Positions 1-9,063 of a stretch of 64,000 bases of DNA are shown here, one piece after another. The position numbers and the translations under genes were made by a program. Positions within the stretch are counted from its first letter, which is position 1. Every line of letters begins with the position of its first letter. Origin of the DNA: an uncultured Muribaculum sp. (GTDB taxonomy: Bacteria > Bacteroidota > Bacteroidia > Bacteroidales > Muribaculaceae); assembly GCA_910587665.1 (NCBI GenBank), contig CAJUMZ010000005.1, positions 74,180-138,179 of the forward strand, given 5' to 3'. Under the pieces are notes generated by a model. It was not told the DNA's origin. It searched no databases and worked only from the letters and a program-made list of their open reading frames with translations.

Positions 1-600
1 GAAGAGCTTGTACCGTTTGTCAATACTCTTTCCCGCCTTAGCGCGCCGGATGGTGTGTATTCCATATTAGGCAATCATGACTATGGTGATTACTGCGATT
101 GGAAAAGCGATGCGGACAAGCGTGATAATATGAGCCTTATGTGTCGTCTGCAAGGTGATATGGGTTGGAGGCTGCTTAATAATGACACTGAATTCATACG
201 TCGTGACGGTGATTCCATCGCTGTTATAGGGGTGGAAAACTGGGGCGATCCTCCTTTCACCGTCTATGGTGACCTTTCCAAGGCCTATCCGCAACAGAGC
301 GACAGTACGTTCAAGATATTGCTTACCCACAATCCGGCTCATTGGACTGAGACAATCGCCGACAATGACACTGTAAACATAGGACTCGCATTGTCAGGCC
401 ACACTCACGCGATGCAGATGGAGGTCGGTGGAGTGTCGCCTGCCGTGTGGCGCTATCCGACATGGGGTGGACTGTATAATGACAATTCCGGGCATCGGAA
501 ACTTTATGTGAACATAGGTATAGGCACCGTCGCGATACCCGCGCGTATCGGCGCTACACCTGAAATCACGGTATTTACACTTAAAAAGACTCATAAATAA
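1..600 (+). CDS. Metallophosphoesterase, C-terminal part (5' end outside the window)
   Basis: The reading frame is open from base 1, so only the last 199 residues are present. They hold two signatures of calcineurin-like phosphoesterases: GNHDYG near the start of the fragment, and GHTH in LALSGHTHAM, preceded by LLTHNP. These residues bind the two metal ions in the family. The order (GNHD, then H, then GHTH) and the overall shape resemble the YaeI/YkuE group, which acts at the cell envelope; the substrate cannot be read from sequence. The in-frame GTG at 55 is not the true start because conserved phosphoesterase sequence precedes it. The gene ends 27 bp before tex and may be cotranscribed with it. 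Confidence 0.85.
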   Translation, partial: EELVPFVNTLSRLSAPDGVYSILGNHDYGDYCDWKSDADKRDNMSLMCRLQGDMGWRLLNNDTEFIRRDGDSIAVIGVENWGDPPFTVYGDLSKAYPQQSDSTFKILLTHNPAHWTETIADNDTVNIGLALSGHTHAMQMEVGGVSPAVWRYPTWGGLYNDNSGHRKLYVNIGIGTVAIPARIGATPEITVFTLKKTHK

Positions 601-627
601 AATACATTTTTTCTTCTTCCATACAAC

Positions 628-2769
628 ATGAGCAGTGAGCTTTTTTCTATTATCGCAGGAGAGATGAACATCCTCCGTAAGCAGGTTTCGGCTACCGTAA
701 AACTTCTTGATGATGGTGCCACAATCCCGTTTATAAGCCGTTATCGCAAGGAGGCAACCGGAGGTCTTGATGAGGTGGCCGTCCATAATATTCAGCTTCG
801 GTATGAGGCTTTAGTCGCGCTTGCGAAGAGGAAAGAGATGATACTCGATACAATAAAAGAGCAGGGAAAGCTTACCCCGGAACTGCAGAAAAAGATAGAG
901 GAGTCGATCGACCCCTCGGTGATAGAGGATCTTTACATGCCGTATAAGCCGCGTCGACGCACCCGTGCCGCCATTGCCGTTGAGAAAGGTCTCGAACCTC
1001 TCGCCAGAATGATAATGGCACAGAATCTTGACAATGTGTCAAAGGCGGCAAAAAAGTTTGTCAAGGGTGAGGTAGCCGATGAAAAAGATGCCATATCGGG
1101 CGCGCAGGACATCATCGCCGAGTGGATGAGCGAGAGCGAGAAAGCCCGCTCGATAGTTAGGTCGCGTTATCAGAGAAATGCCGTTCTTTCTGCAAAGGCT
1201 GTGGCGGGAAAGGAAGAAGAGGGAAGCAATTATAAGAATTATTTCGGCTTCAGCAGTCCGTTGCGGTTGGTGACTTCTCATCGGCTGCTTGCCATACTTC
1301 GTGGCGAGTCGGAGGGCTTTTTGAAGGTGAATTTGTCGATTGATGATGATGAGATGATCGACCGCCTTTCGCGTATGTTTGTGAAACTCGGGGCAAGCGA
1401 TGAGTCGGCATCATTGATAAAGTCAACGGTTAAGGACAGTTATCGGCGACTGATACGCCCGTCGATTGAGGGTGAGGTGATGTCTATCGCCAAGGCTAAA
1501 GCCGATGACGGGGCGATTTCGATGTTTGCCGACAATGTGCGCCAGCTGCTTCTTGCTCCTCCGTTGGGACACAAGCGTGTGCTTGCAATAGATCCCGGAT
1601 TCCGTACCGGGTGTAAGGTTGTGTGTCTTGACGAGCAAGGCAATCTGCTTCACACGGAGGTAATATATCCCAATCCGCCACAAAGCGATTTTCACGGATC
1701 GGCGTTCAAGGTGAGCCGTCTTGTGGAGTCTTACAGGATCGATGCTATAGCCGTGGGCAACGGTACGGCAAGCCGTGAGACCGAGAAATTTCTGTCATCA
1801 ATACGCTATCCTCGTAAGATACAGGTATTTGTTGTCAGCGAGAATGGCGCGTCGGTCTACTCGGCGTCAAAAATAGCGCGTGACGAGTTCCCGGATTATG
1901 ATGTTACGGTGCGTGGTGCCGTTTCTATAGGCCGACGCCTGATTGATCCGCTTGCCGAGCTTGTAAAGATAGAGCCGAAGTCAATCGGTGTCGGGCAATA
2001 TCAGCATGATGTAGACCAAGGCAAGCTTAAAGAGGCTTTGAATTATACGGTTGAGAGCTGTGTCAATTCTGTAGGTGTAAATGTCAATACCGCTTCACGT
2101 GAGCTGTTGTCTTATGTGTCGGGAATTGGACCTGCCCTTGCATCCAATATCGTGACTTATCGTGCCGAGCATGGTGATTTCGGTTGCCGTGAGGAGTTGC
2201 TTGATGTGCCGAGGATGGGAGAGAAAGCTTACCAGCAATGTGCCGGATTCTTGCGTATACCCGATGGGGAGAATATTCTTGACAACACGGCGGTGCATCC
2301 GGAGCGTTATGAGCTTATCGCCCGCATAGCCGCTGACAATAAGTGCACTGTCGACCGCCTGGTCAAAGACCCTAGGCTGCTGCATGAGCTTGATCTTACG
2401 CCCTATGTCGACAAGACTGTGGGATTGCCTACTTTGACCGATATCGTGCTTGAGCTTGAGAAACCGGGCAGGGATCCGCGCGCCAAGGTGGAAGTAATGG
2501 AGTTTGACGACAAGGTGCGTGACATAAGGGACCTTTCGGTGGGAATGGAGCTTAACGGCATAGTCAATAATATCACCGCGTTCGGATGTTTTGTCGATCT
2601 CGGACTGCATGAAAACGGACTTGTGCATATTTCCCAACTGTGTGACCGCTTTGTGTCTAATCCGGCTGAGGTGGTGTCGCTTCATCAGCATGTCAGGGTG
2701 AAAGTCATTGACATCGATTATGAGCGTGGTCGTATCGCTCTGACGATGAAAGGCATCGGGCAGGGATGA
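628..2769 (+). CDS. tex: Tex family RNA-binding transcription accessory protein
   Basis: The protein has 713 residues, somewhat shorter than the usual 730-780 but with the complete Tex architecture. There is a helical N-terminal Tex domain (about residues 1-300), a YqgF/RNase H-like fold beginning at VLAIDPGFRTG (318-328), helix-hairpin-helix repeats around NVNTASRELLSYVSGIGPAL (485 onward), and a C-terminal S1 RNA-binding domain from about 637. Tex binds nucleic acid and associates with the transcription machinery; its exact role in Bacteroidetes is not established. The stop codon overlaps the folK start by four bases (ATGA), so the two genes are translationally coupled. Confidence 0.95.
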   Translation: MSSELFSIIAGEMNILRKQVSATVKLLDDGATIPFISRYRKEATGGLDEVAVHNIQLRYEALVALAKRKEMILDTIKEQGKLTPELQKKIEESIDPSVIEDLYMPYKPRRRTRAAIAVEKGLEPLARMIMAQNLDNVSKAAKKFVKGEVADEKDAISGAQDIIAEWMSESEKARSIVRSRYQRNAVLSAKAVAGKEEEGSNYKNYFGFSSPLRLVTSHRLLAILRGESEGFLKVNLSIDDDEMIDRLSRMFVKLGASDESASLIKSTVKDSYRRLIRPSIEGEVMSIAKAKADDGAISMFADNVRQLLLAPPLGHKRVLAIDPGFRTGCKVVCLDEQGNLLHTEVIYPNPPQSDFHGSAFKVSRLVESYRIDAIAVGNGTASRETEKFLSSIRYPRKIQVFVVSENGASVYSASKIARDEFPDYDVTVRGAVSIGRRLIDPLAELVKIEPKSIGVGQYQHDVDQGKLKEALNYTVESCVNSVGVNVNTASRELLSYVSGIGPALASNIVTYRAEHGDFGCREELLDVPRMGEKAYQQCAGFLRIPDGENILDNTAVHPERYELIARIAADNKCTVDRLVKDPRLLHELDLTPYVDKTVGLPTLTDIVLELEKPGRDPRAKVEVMEFDDKVRDIRDLSVGMELNGIVNNITAFGCFVDLGLHENGLVHISQLCDRFVSNPAEVVSLHQHVRVKVIDIDYERGRIALTMKGIGQG

Positions 2770-3143
2770 ATAAAGTCATTGTAAGCATAGGCAGCAACTC
2801 TCCTGACCGTGGTGCCCGCATGGATGCCGCTGTAAGCCGGCTCTGTGAAGTGCTTTCGGAATGCCGGGTGTCGGATATATACGAGACCCCGGAATATAGC
2901 GGTCGGTATCCTGCTTATTATAATTGTGTAGCTGAAGGATTGACTTCCCTTGATGTCAAGTGTCTTGAATCTCTGATGAAGGATTATGAAAGGAGTGCCG
3001 GAAGGAGCGCCGAGTCAAAACTTACAGGCATTGTGCCGATCGACCTTGATGTTGTAGAGTATGGTGGAGAGATTCTAAGGCCGGTGGAGTTTGACCGTGA
3101 ATATTTTGCGATCGGCTACAGGCAGCTTCACGATAAAGAGTAA
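2766..3143 (+). CDS. folK: 6-hydroxymethyl-7,8-dihydropterin pyrophosphokinase (HPPK), short form
   Basis: HPPK transfers pyrophosphate from ATP to 6-hydroxymethyl-dihydropterin in folate synthesis. The N-terminal beta strand with VSIGSN (residues 6-11), the YETPEY segment and the metal-binding VPIDLDVV motif support the call. At 125 residues it is shorter than the usual 155-170; the usual basic loop before the DxD motif is reduced to a TGIVPIDLD form. The tail FAIGYRQL matches the style of Bacteroidetes homologues (recalled, not searched). It overlaps tex by ATGA. Another folate gene, folC, lies about 41 kb downstream. Activity is likely, but the short form leaves some doubt. Confidence 0.8.
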   Translation: MNKVIVSIGSNSPDRGARMDAAVSRLCEVLSECRVSDIYETPEYSGRYPAYYNCVAEGLTSLDVKCLESLMKDYERSAGRSAESKLTGIVPIDLDVVEYGGEILRPVEFDREYFAIGYRQLHDKE

Positions 3144-3157
3144 GCGACTTACTCTTC
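3135..3157. terminator. Symmetric hairpin spanning the two convergent stop codons
   Basis: AAGAGTAA and TTACTCTT form an 8-bp stem around the loop gcgac. The folK TAA and the stop codon of the opposing glucosaminidase gene both lie inside the arms. Because the genes converge with only 5 bp between them, the hairpin may help end transcription on both strands. It is AT-rich and lacks a long T tract, so its strength is uncertain. Confidence 0.4.
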
Positions 3158-3754
3158 TGACTCCCAATATTCGTCGGGGATATCCACCTCGATTATCTGT
3201 ATGGTGCGCTCCGCCATGCGGTAAAACAGTCCGAGTATACGGTCGGAATAATGCCTGTTTGCCGCCCATCTGCCGTTTAGCTCTTCCCATGTTGATGCCG
3301 ATCCGCGTCTTACATATGAGAACCGAGGATCTATAATAGTCTCTCCCTCTGGCAGGTCATCGTTGCTCCCATAGGCAAACAGGTGCTGAATTTGTGCCGT
3401 CACCCCCGCTTCGATGCTGTCAAAGGCATGACCGCGCTCTTTGTTGGCTGTAACTCCAAGCCCGCAAAAATTATATTGGTCGTAAGTGACCGCCGTGTTG
3501 TCGGAAAAACGAAACCATCCCGTCTCAAGAATTGCCTGACACAGGGCGATGTCACCTCTCACGCCATATTTTTTGCCGATATGGTAATATGCTTCGGCGA
3601 TTTCTCGCGGAAAAGTCTTGTTGTGGTTTTTTACAAACTCGTACATCCTGTCGATGCTTACTTCAACATCGCCACAGATAGGCGTGGCCGCCTTGGTATG
3701 GACACCAAGCGACAATGCGATGGCAACGATAAGCGCAACGACAATTCTCTCCAT
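3149..3754 (-). CDS. Secreted glucosaminidase-domain protein (peptidoglycan hydrolase)
   Basis: A 201-residue protein with an N-terminal hydrophobic signal segment (residues 4-22) followed by a glucosaminidase (PF01832-type) domain. The motif ALCQAILETGWF holds the expected catalytic glutamate (Glu77), and YNFCGLGV and SYVRRGSASTWEELNGRW match later blocks of the family. It would cleave the glycan strand of peptidoglycan in the periplasm. Its ATG overlaps the stop codon of the upstream acyl-CoA ligase gene by one base, so the two are probably cotranscribed. The functional link between them is unclear. The family call is firm; the bond specificity is inferred. Confidence 0.85.
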   Translation of the reverse strand: MERIVVALIVAIALSLGVHTKAATPICGDVEVSIDRMYEFVKNHNKTFPREIAEAYYHIGKKYGVRGDIALCQAILETGWFRFSDNTAVTYDQYNFCGLGVTANKERGHAFDSIEAGVTAQIQHLFAYGSNDDLPEGETIIDPRFSYVRRGSASTWEELNGRWAANRHYSDRILGLFYRMAERTIQIIEVDIPDEYWESEE

Positions 3755-5412
3755 TATTTTGCCCGTTGGTACAGGTAGCGCTTTATCGAGCGTTTCGGTG
3801 TCTTTTCAAATTCCTGATAGTGGATTTTTACTTTGGAAATCTGGGAATAAGCCGGAAGCTCCTTGTTAAGCGCTTTTATGTTTTCATTCATGATATTTTC
3901 CATGTCACCCATCGGAATGCCGTCTTTGGTCGCTTGATCCATGTCGGGATATACAAGCGCGATCAGCTTGCCGTCGCCATCTATGACAATTGATTCGGCT
4001 ACATAAGGCATATTGTTGAGCTTCTGCTCGATTTCTTCCGGATAGATATTTTGTCCGGAGGGACCAAGTATCATGTTCTTGTTTCTTCCGCGTATATAGA
4101 TAAAGCCGTCTTTATCCATCGTACACAGGTCGCCGGTATTCATCCACCCGTCTTTTTTCATCACGGCATCGGTCGCCTCTTTATTTTTGAAGTAACCTTT
4201 CATCACGTTGTCGCCTTTCACCCATAGTTCGCCGGGAGTGTTTTCAGGATCGGGCGAGTCGATGCGGCATTCCATGCGATCGACAAGCTTGCCACATGAG
4301 CCGGCGCGCTGTATGTCCCAGGGGGCATATGCCACGAGCGGCCCGCACTCGGTCATGCCATAGCCTACCGTGTAGGGGAAGCCTATGCGGCGAAGGAATG
4401 TCTCGACATCCTTGTTGAGCCCGGCCCCGCCTATTATTACTTCCATGACATTTCCTCCAAAAGCATCGGTAAGACCTTTCTTTATCTTTTCAAGCAGTTT
4501 GTCGTCAAGGAACGGCACGTGAAGCAATACCTTCATCAGTGGCTTGTCAAGCAGCGGGAACACTTTTGTCTTGACTATTTTCTCAATAATCAGCGGCACG
4601 GTGACTATCAATTTGGGCTTTACCGTGGCAAATGCGTCGAGAATCACCTTGGGCGAGGGTACACGGGTGAGGAAATATATATGGCATCCCTTTACGAACG
4701 GATGTATAAACTCGACGATGAGGCCATACATGTGGGCGAGTGGAAGCATGCACACTATTCCGTCGCCCGGTTTTAGAAAAGTAAGCCCGTCTATGCAGAA
4801 GCGTATATTGCTCCAAAGATTGTTGTAAGTCAACATCACCCCTTTTGAAAATCCCGTGGATCCGGAGGTGTAGTTGATTACGGCAATATCGTTTTCGTTT
4901 TCCTTATGATATTTTACATCTTCGGGCGTGAATCGCTCCGGATATTTCTTACCAAACAGCTCGTTGAGTCGCTCGCGCGCACCTCTGAGCTTGTCGTTGC
5001 GTGACATGAGAAGAGAGAAGTCACTGAGATTTATGACTCCCTCAAGCTTCGTCATGGATGCGGGGTCGAGATTTTCCCAAGTAGACTCATCGGTGAAAAA
5101 CAGTCTGGCGTCGCAGTGAGAGACAAGATGATGGATGTTGTCGGGCTTGAACTCGTGGAGTATCGGAACGGCAACGGCGCCATATGTGATCGTAGCTATG
5201 AATGCTACAGCCCATTGTGACGAGTTTTTGCCACACAAGGCTATTTTGTCACCATGCTTCACGCCGGCATGCTCGTATAGGAGGTGTAGTTTTGTCACTT
5301 TACGGGCTATGTCGCGGTATTGGTACGACACGCCGTTGAAGTCGGTAAGCGCAAGATTTTCCCAGTTGTCCCTTATGGAATCACTGATGTATTGAATCAG
5401 ACTTTTGTGCAT
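3754..5412 (-). CDS. AMP-dependent synthetase / long-chain acyl-CoA ligase
   Basis: An adenylate-forming enzyme of 552 residues that would activate a fatty acid with ATP and transfer it to CoA. The AMP-binding signature YTSGSTGFSKGVMLTYNN is intact, followed by VGYGMTECGPLVAY, the NTGDLCTMDKDGFIYIRGR hinge motif and a C-terminal KTPKRSIKRYLY segment with the expected catalytic lysine. I chose the ATG at 5412 (MHKSLIQYI) rather than an upstream TTG in the same frame. A promoter-like TATATTTG lies 26 bp upstream on the same strand. Long-chain specificity is inferred from overall similarity. Confidence 0.88.
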   Translation of the reverse strand: MHKSLIQYISDSIRDNWENLALTDFNGVSYQYRDIARKVTKLHLLYEHAGVKHGDKIALCGKNSSQWAVAFIATITYGAVAVPILHEFKPDNIHHLVSHCDARLFFTDESTWENLDPASMTKLEGVINLSDFSLLMSRNDKLRGARERLNELFGKKYPERFTPEDVKYHKENENDIAVINYTSGSTGFSKGVMLTYNNLWSNIRFCIDGLTFLKPGDGIVCMLPLAHMYGLIVEFIHPFVKGCHIYFLTRVPSPKVILDAFATVKPKLIVTVPLIIEKIVKTKVFPLLDKPLMKVLLHVPFLDDKLLEKIKKGLTDAFGGNVMEVIIGGAGLNKDVETFLRRIGFPYTVGYGMTECGPLVAYAPWDIQRAGSCGKLVDRMECRIDSPDPENTPGELWVKGDNVMKGYFKNKEATDAVMKKDGWMNTGDLCTMDKDGFIYIRGRNKNMILGPSGQNIYPEEIEQKLNNMPYVAESIVIDGDGKLIALVYPDMDQATKDGIPMGDMENIMNENIKALNKELPAYSQISKVKIHYQEFEKTPKRSIKRYLYQRAK

Positions 5413-5437
5413 GGATGTATTCAAATGTTTAGAATGA

Positions 5438-5445
5438 CAAATATA
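5438..5445 (-). promoter_or_regulatory. Predicted -7 element TATATTTG for the acyl-CoA ligase gene
   Basis: Read on the minus strand, the bases give TATATTTG, matching the Bacteroidetes -7 consensus TAnnTTTG, 26 bp upstream of the ATG at 5412. The surrounding DNA is strongly AT-rich. Confidence 0.5.
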
Positions 5446-5557
5446 ATACTTTTAAGAATTTAAACGCACTATTTATAATAAAAGTTTTTTCGCAAATATT
5501 CTCAATATTCTGTATCTCGGTCTCGATATCATTATTTGGTTTATGACACAATCAGTT

Positions 5558-6607
5558 TTAGAGTCCACATTCTTTCTTCTGCAGTCGATAAATCTCTTTT
5601 TGAGTTTCTATTTCTTGTCTCAGTTCTTCTTCAGACGGTAGATAGGTTATGTATTTTGACGCAAATAATTGTTTATTGCCATTTAGAATGGAATACTTGG
5701 CTATGTCTTGACTTGTCTCGGCACATAGTAATATTCCTATTGTTGGATTGTCTCCGTCAGTACGCTTTAGATCATCGTACATTCGTACATACATATCCAT
5801 TTGTCCTATGTCCTGATGGGTTATTTTTGTAGTTTTGATGTCAATCAATACGAAGCATTTCATCAGATAATTATAGAATACAAGGTCTATGAAATAGTCG
5901 CCGGCATCAGTGACAATATGTTGCTGACGTTCAACAAAGGCATAGCCCTTTCCTAATTCCATCAAGAATTGTTTAAGATGTGATATTAATGCACTTTCGA
6001 GATCACTTTCGGTGTAGTCGCAATATTTAGGTATTCCAAGAAACTCAGTAACCATCGGTGATTTAATATAATGCTCCGGATCTATTGGCTGATAGATTTT
6101 TGAAGAAGTAAGTTGCTCCATCTCTTTTTTGACCTCGTCTTTTTGTGGAGAAGATAATAGACGATGGTAATATTGGGATCCCACATTGCGCTCAAGTGTC
6201 TTTACTGACCACATTTGTTCTGCAGCTTCATTTAGGTACCACAGTCTCGCAGGTTCATTTTTCTCACCAAGAATAGCTTGAATATGAGACCAGGTGAGAT
6301 TTTGCAGACGGGTCTGCAAAATCTCCCAATCAGGGAAATATACATATAATTGCCTGTAATAGGCTAAAGCCCGGGGACTGTAACCTTTCCCTAACTTTAA
6401 TGAAAGTTTGGATGAAAGGATTTTAAGGAGGTTAGCACCATATTCAGCACGAATTTCTCCATTCTGTTCCTCTTCGACAATACGTTTTCCTATCGCCCAA
6501 CGTTCATTGATAATGGTGTCATTGAGTAGTCCTGCTGCTTTTGCTTGGAAACGACATTTGATTTCCTGTATGTCATTGATAAGTTTATCGATTCGTGATA
6601 ATTCCAT
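5558..6607 (-). CDS. PDDEXK nuclease of the YhcG/DUF1016 family
   Basis: A 349-residue protein with an N-terminal DUF1016_N helical region (through about residue 180; includes INERWAIGKRIVEEEQNG and GKGYSPRALAYYRQLY) and a C-terminal PD-(D/E)XK domain. In the latter, YFIDLVFYNYLMKCFVLIDIKT supplies the Asp and the xxK core, followed by HQDIGQMDMYV. Family members are often found with restriction-modification or defence genes, but this copy is alone between an acyl-CoA ligase gene and tilS. I chose ATG 6607 (MELSRIDK); an upstream in-frame start would run through the tilS 3' end with a proline-rich nonsense tail. The gene is visibly more AT-rich than its neighbours, suggesting horizontal transfer. 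The true target is unknown. Confidence 0.85.
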   Translation of the reverse strand: MELSRIDKLINDIQEIKCRFQAKAAGLLNDTIINERWAIGKRIVEEEQNGEIRAEYGANLLKILSSKLSLKLGKGYSPRALAYYRQLYVYFPDWEILQTRLQNLTWSHIQAILGEKNEPARLWYLNEAAEQMWSVKTLERNVGSQYYHRLLSSPQKDEVKKEMEQLTSSKIYQPIDPEHYIKSPMVTEFLGIPKYCDYTESDLESALISHLKQFLMELGKGYAFVERQQHIVTDAGDYFIDLVFYNYLMKCFVLIDIKTTKITHQDIGQMDMYVRMYDDLKRTDGDNPTIGILLCAETSQDIAKYSILNGNKQLFASKYITYLPSEEELRQEIETQKEIYRLQKKECGL

Positions 6608-6635
6608 ATAAGAGGTTTTGCGTATGATGTATTGG

Positions 6636-7970
6636 TTAGGGGCGGAGGCGGAGGGCGATGATGGCGGTGGATTCGGGGGTGACGGCGAAGTGGCTTGAGG
6701 CGCGCATGCCGACAATCCAGAGGATGACGCCGTTGCGGGTCAGGAGCCATGTGGCGTCTTTGCTGTCATCATTCAGCTTTGCGTCGGAAAATATGTCGTT
6801 TATCAACCGTGACCCTTTCATGCCGAAGGGATTGATGCGGTCGCCGTCGCGGCGGTGGCGGAGCATGAACTCAGGATTGCCTTCAAGAGCCGACGGGTCA
6901 AGATAAAGCGTATTCCCGGTGCGGTCGGGCTTGAATTGATCTCGGCCTATGTGCTCAATTTCGAGCCATTCCGGAAGTGTCGCAGGAGCCGACAGGTCTA
7001 TTTTTATCTCAATGTCGCTATCAATGGTCTTGATTTCACGTATATACAATTTCCCTCGGCTCAGAGTGGCGGCGTGGGATAGTGAGAAAAAGCGTTTTCC
7101 TGACCGCGTTGATGATCTCTGTGCCGAGATTATGTCGCTTACATGGGTGGCATTGAATCCGTATCGTTTCAGGATTTCATACAGCAGTGTGGGGGCTTCT
7201 TCCGCTTCGGTGATTATCCTGTCGATATCAATAACGGATTCATTGATATATTGCGACGACACTTTTTCTACAAGCGATTCAAGGAGCGATGCTGTATCGC
7301 ACATATTATGCAGGGTAGTGGACAGTCCCTTGTCGGCATCCGGGAATTCGTCGCGTAGTGCCGGGAGTATTATGTTTCGTAGCTTGTTGCGCTTGACGTC
7401 GCTGATTAGGTTGGTGCTGTCGGTCATGAACCCTATCTGTCTTTCTTCCAGAAAACGCTCTATCTCCTTTCTCCGGCAGTCAAGCATGGGTCGAAGGAAT
7501 ATCCCGTTGCGATATTTCATACCCGTGAGTCCTGTTATGCCTGTGCCTCGGAGCAGGTTGAGAAGCATGGTCTCGATGTTGTCGTCATGATGATGGGCAA
7601 CGGCTACACTGATGCCTCCATATTCTTCCGACAAGGTGCGAAACCAGTCATATCTCAGGTCACGGCATGCCATTTCCGTGGATACTCCATGAGCCTTTTT
7701 GTAAGAATCGACGTCAAAATGTATTTCTCGGTAGCAAGAGGCATATTCTGCGGCAACCGACTCTGCATATCTGCGGTCGCGCTCCGACTCTTCGCCGCGT
7801 AGGTGGAAGTCGCAATGCGCTGCGATGCAGTCATATCCGAGGTCGTGGAGCGCAACGAGGAGTGCTACCGAGTCAGCGCCTCCGCTCAAGGCAACAATAA
7901 CCCTTGACGAGGGCGTAAGCAGGTTGTGATGGCTTATACAGTCGTTTACTTTGCCGATAAAATCATTCAT
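6636..7970 (-). CDS. tilS: tRNA(Ile)-lysidine synthase
   Basis: TilS attaches lysine to C34 of the CAU-anticodon tRNA-Ile, switching it from AUG to AUA decoding. The N-type ATP pyrophosphatase PP-loop SGGADS is at residues 29-34, followed by HCDFHLRGEESERD and VAHHHDDNIETMLLNLLRGTG, typical of the family. C-terminal TilS substrate-binding domains follow (MLRHRRDGDRINPFGMKGS). The length is 444 residues. The start chosen is ATG 7970 (MNDFIGKV), because the upstream extension crosses the pheS promoter. It is divergent from pheS with a 70-bp intergenic region. Confidence 0.95.
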   Translation of the reverse strand: MNDFIGKVNDCISHHNLLTPSSRVIVALSGGADSVALLVALHDLGYDCIAAHCDFHLRGEESERDRRYAESVAAEYASCYREIHFDVDSYKKAHGVSTEMACRDLRYDWFRTLSEEYGGISVAVAHHHDDNIETMLLNLLRGTGITGLTGMKYRNGIFLRPMLDCRRKEIERFLEERQIGFMTDSTNLISDVKRNKLRNIILPALRDEFPDADKGLSTTLHNMCDTASLLESLVEKVSSQYINESVIDIDRIITEAEEAPTLLYEILKRYGFNATHVSDIISAQRSSTRSGKRFFSLSHAATLSRGKLYIREIKTIDSDIEIKIDLSAPATLPEWLEIEHIGRDQFKPDRTGNTLYLDPSALEGNPEFMLRHRRDGDRINPFGMKGSRLINDIFSDAKLNDDSKDATWLLTRNGVILWIVGMRASSHFAVTPESTAIIALRLRP

Positions 7971-8006
7971 ACGGGCAAATGTAGTGAAAAGTTCGCGGAA
8001 ATTTTG

Positions 8007-8014
8007 TAATTTTG
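8007..8014 (+). promoter_or_regulatory. Predicted -7 element TAATTTTG of the pheS operon
   Basis: TAATTTTGC matches the Bacteroidetes TAnnTTTG(C) consensus and lies 26 bp upstream of the pheS ATG in the divergent tilS-pheS spacer. Confidence 0.65.
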
Positions 8015-8040
8015 CCGATATAAAGAAACAGAACAGTGCT

Positions 8041-9060
8041 ATGTTAGAAAAAATAAATGCGCTCAAAGTTGAAATAGATCAGCTCTCTGCATCGAGCGCC
8101 GCCGATGTGGAGGCGTTGCGTATCAAATATCTTAGCAAGAAAGGCGCGATATCGGAGCTTATGAACGAGTTCCGCTCACTTTCGCCCGATGAAAAGCGTA
8201 GTCTTGGCGCTCCACTTAATGAACTGAAAAATTATGCCACCGAGCGTATAAATGCTCTTCGCGAATCTCTTGCCGACAATGAGAGCGAAGTCAATGACCT
8301 TGACATGAGCCGTACGGCATCGCCGATAAAACTCGGGACACGTCACCCGCTATCGGTTGTGCGCAATGAAATAGTGTCGATATTCTCACGTCTCGGCTTT
8401 TCAATTGCGGAAGGTCCGGAAATTGAAGATGACTGGCATGTGTTCTCTTCGTTGAACTTTGCCGCCGATCATCCTGCGCGTGACATGCAGGATACATTCT
8501 TCATCCAGCGAAATCCCGATGTACTGCTACGTACCCATACATCGTCGGTGCAGTCGCGCGTCATGGAGAATACGCAACCCCCGATACGTATCATATGCCC
8601 GGGACGTGTTTATCGCAACGAGGCGATTTCGGCTCGTGCCCATTGCTTCTTCCATCAGGTAGAAGCCTTGTATGTTGATGAGAATGTATCGTTTGCCGAC
8701 CTTAAGCAGACTCTCTTGTATTTTGCTCAGGAGATGTTCGGTCCAGAGACAAAAATACGTCTTCGTCCGAGTTACTTCCCGTTCACCGAGCCTTCCGCCG
8801 AGATGGATATTTCATGTAATCTCTGTGGAGGAAAGGGTTGTTCGTTCTGTAAGCATACGGGATGGGTTGAAATACTCGGTTGCGGCATGGTTGATCCGAA
8901 TGTGCTTGAGGCATGTGGCATCGATTCAAAGAAATATACCGGATTTGCTCTTGGAATGGGTGTTGAGCGCATAACCAACCTGAAGTATCAGGTGAAGGAT
9001 CTGCGCATGTTCTCGGAGAATGACACCAGATTCCTTGAGGAATTTACCGCCGCTCATTGA
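8041..9060 (+). CDS. pheS: Phenylalanine--tRNA ligase alpha subunit
   Basis: The catalytic alpha chain of the (alpha beta)2 PheRS, 339 residues, the usual length. It has an N-terminal coiled coil (residues about 1-90), then class II synthetase motifs: GPEIEDDWHVFSSLNFAADH, DTFFI, the FFHQVEALYVDENVSFADLK motif-2 region and GMGVERITNLKYQVKDLRMF motif 3. A cysteine cluster CNLCGGKGCSFC precedes motif 3. The start is ATG 8041, just downstream of the promoter; the longer upstream frame has no family similarity. nth follows after 3 bp. pheT is not in the window. Confidence 0.97.
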   Translation: MLEKINALKVEIDQLSASSAADVEALRIKYLSKKGAISELMNEFRSLSPDEKRSLGAPLNELKNYATERINALRESLADNESEVNDLDMSRTASPIKLGTRHPLSVVRNEIVSIFSRLGFSIAEGPEIEDDWHVFSSLNFAADHPARDMQDTFFIQRNPDVLLRTHTSSVQSRVMENTQPPIRIICPGRVYRNEAISARAHCFFHQVEALYVDENVSFADLKQTLLYFAQEMFGPETKIRLRPSYFPFTEPSAEMDISCNLCGGKGCSFCKHTGWVEILGCGMVDPNVLEACGIDSKKYTGFALGMGVERITNLKYQVKDLRMFSENDTRFLEEFTAAH

Positions 9061-9063
9061 TAA

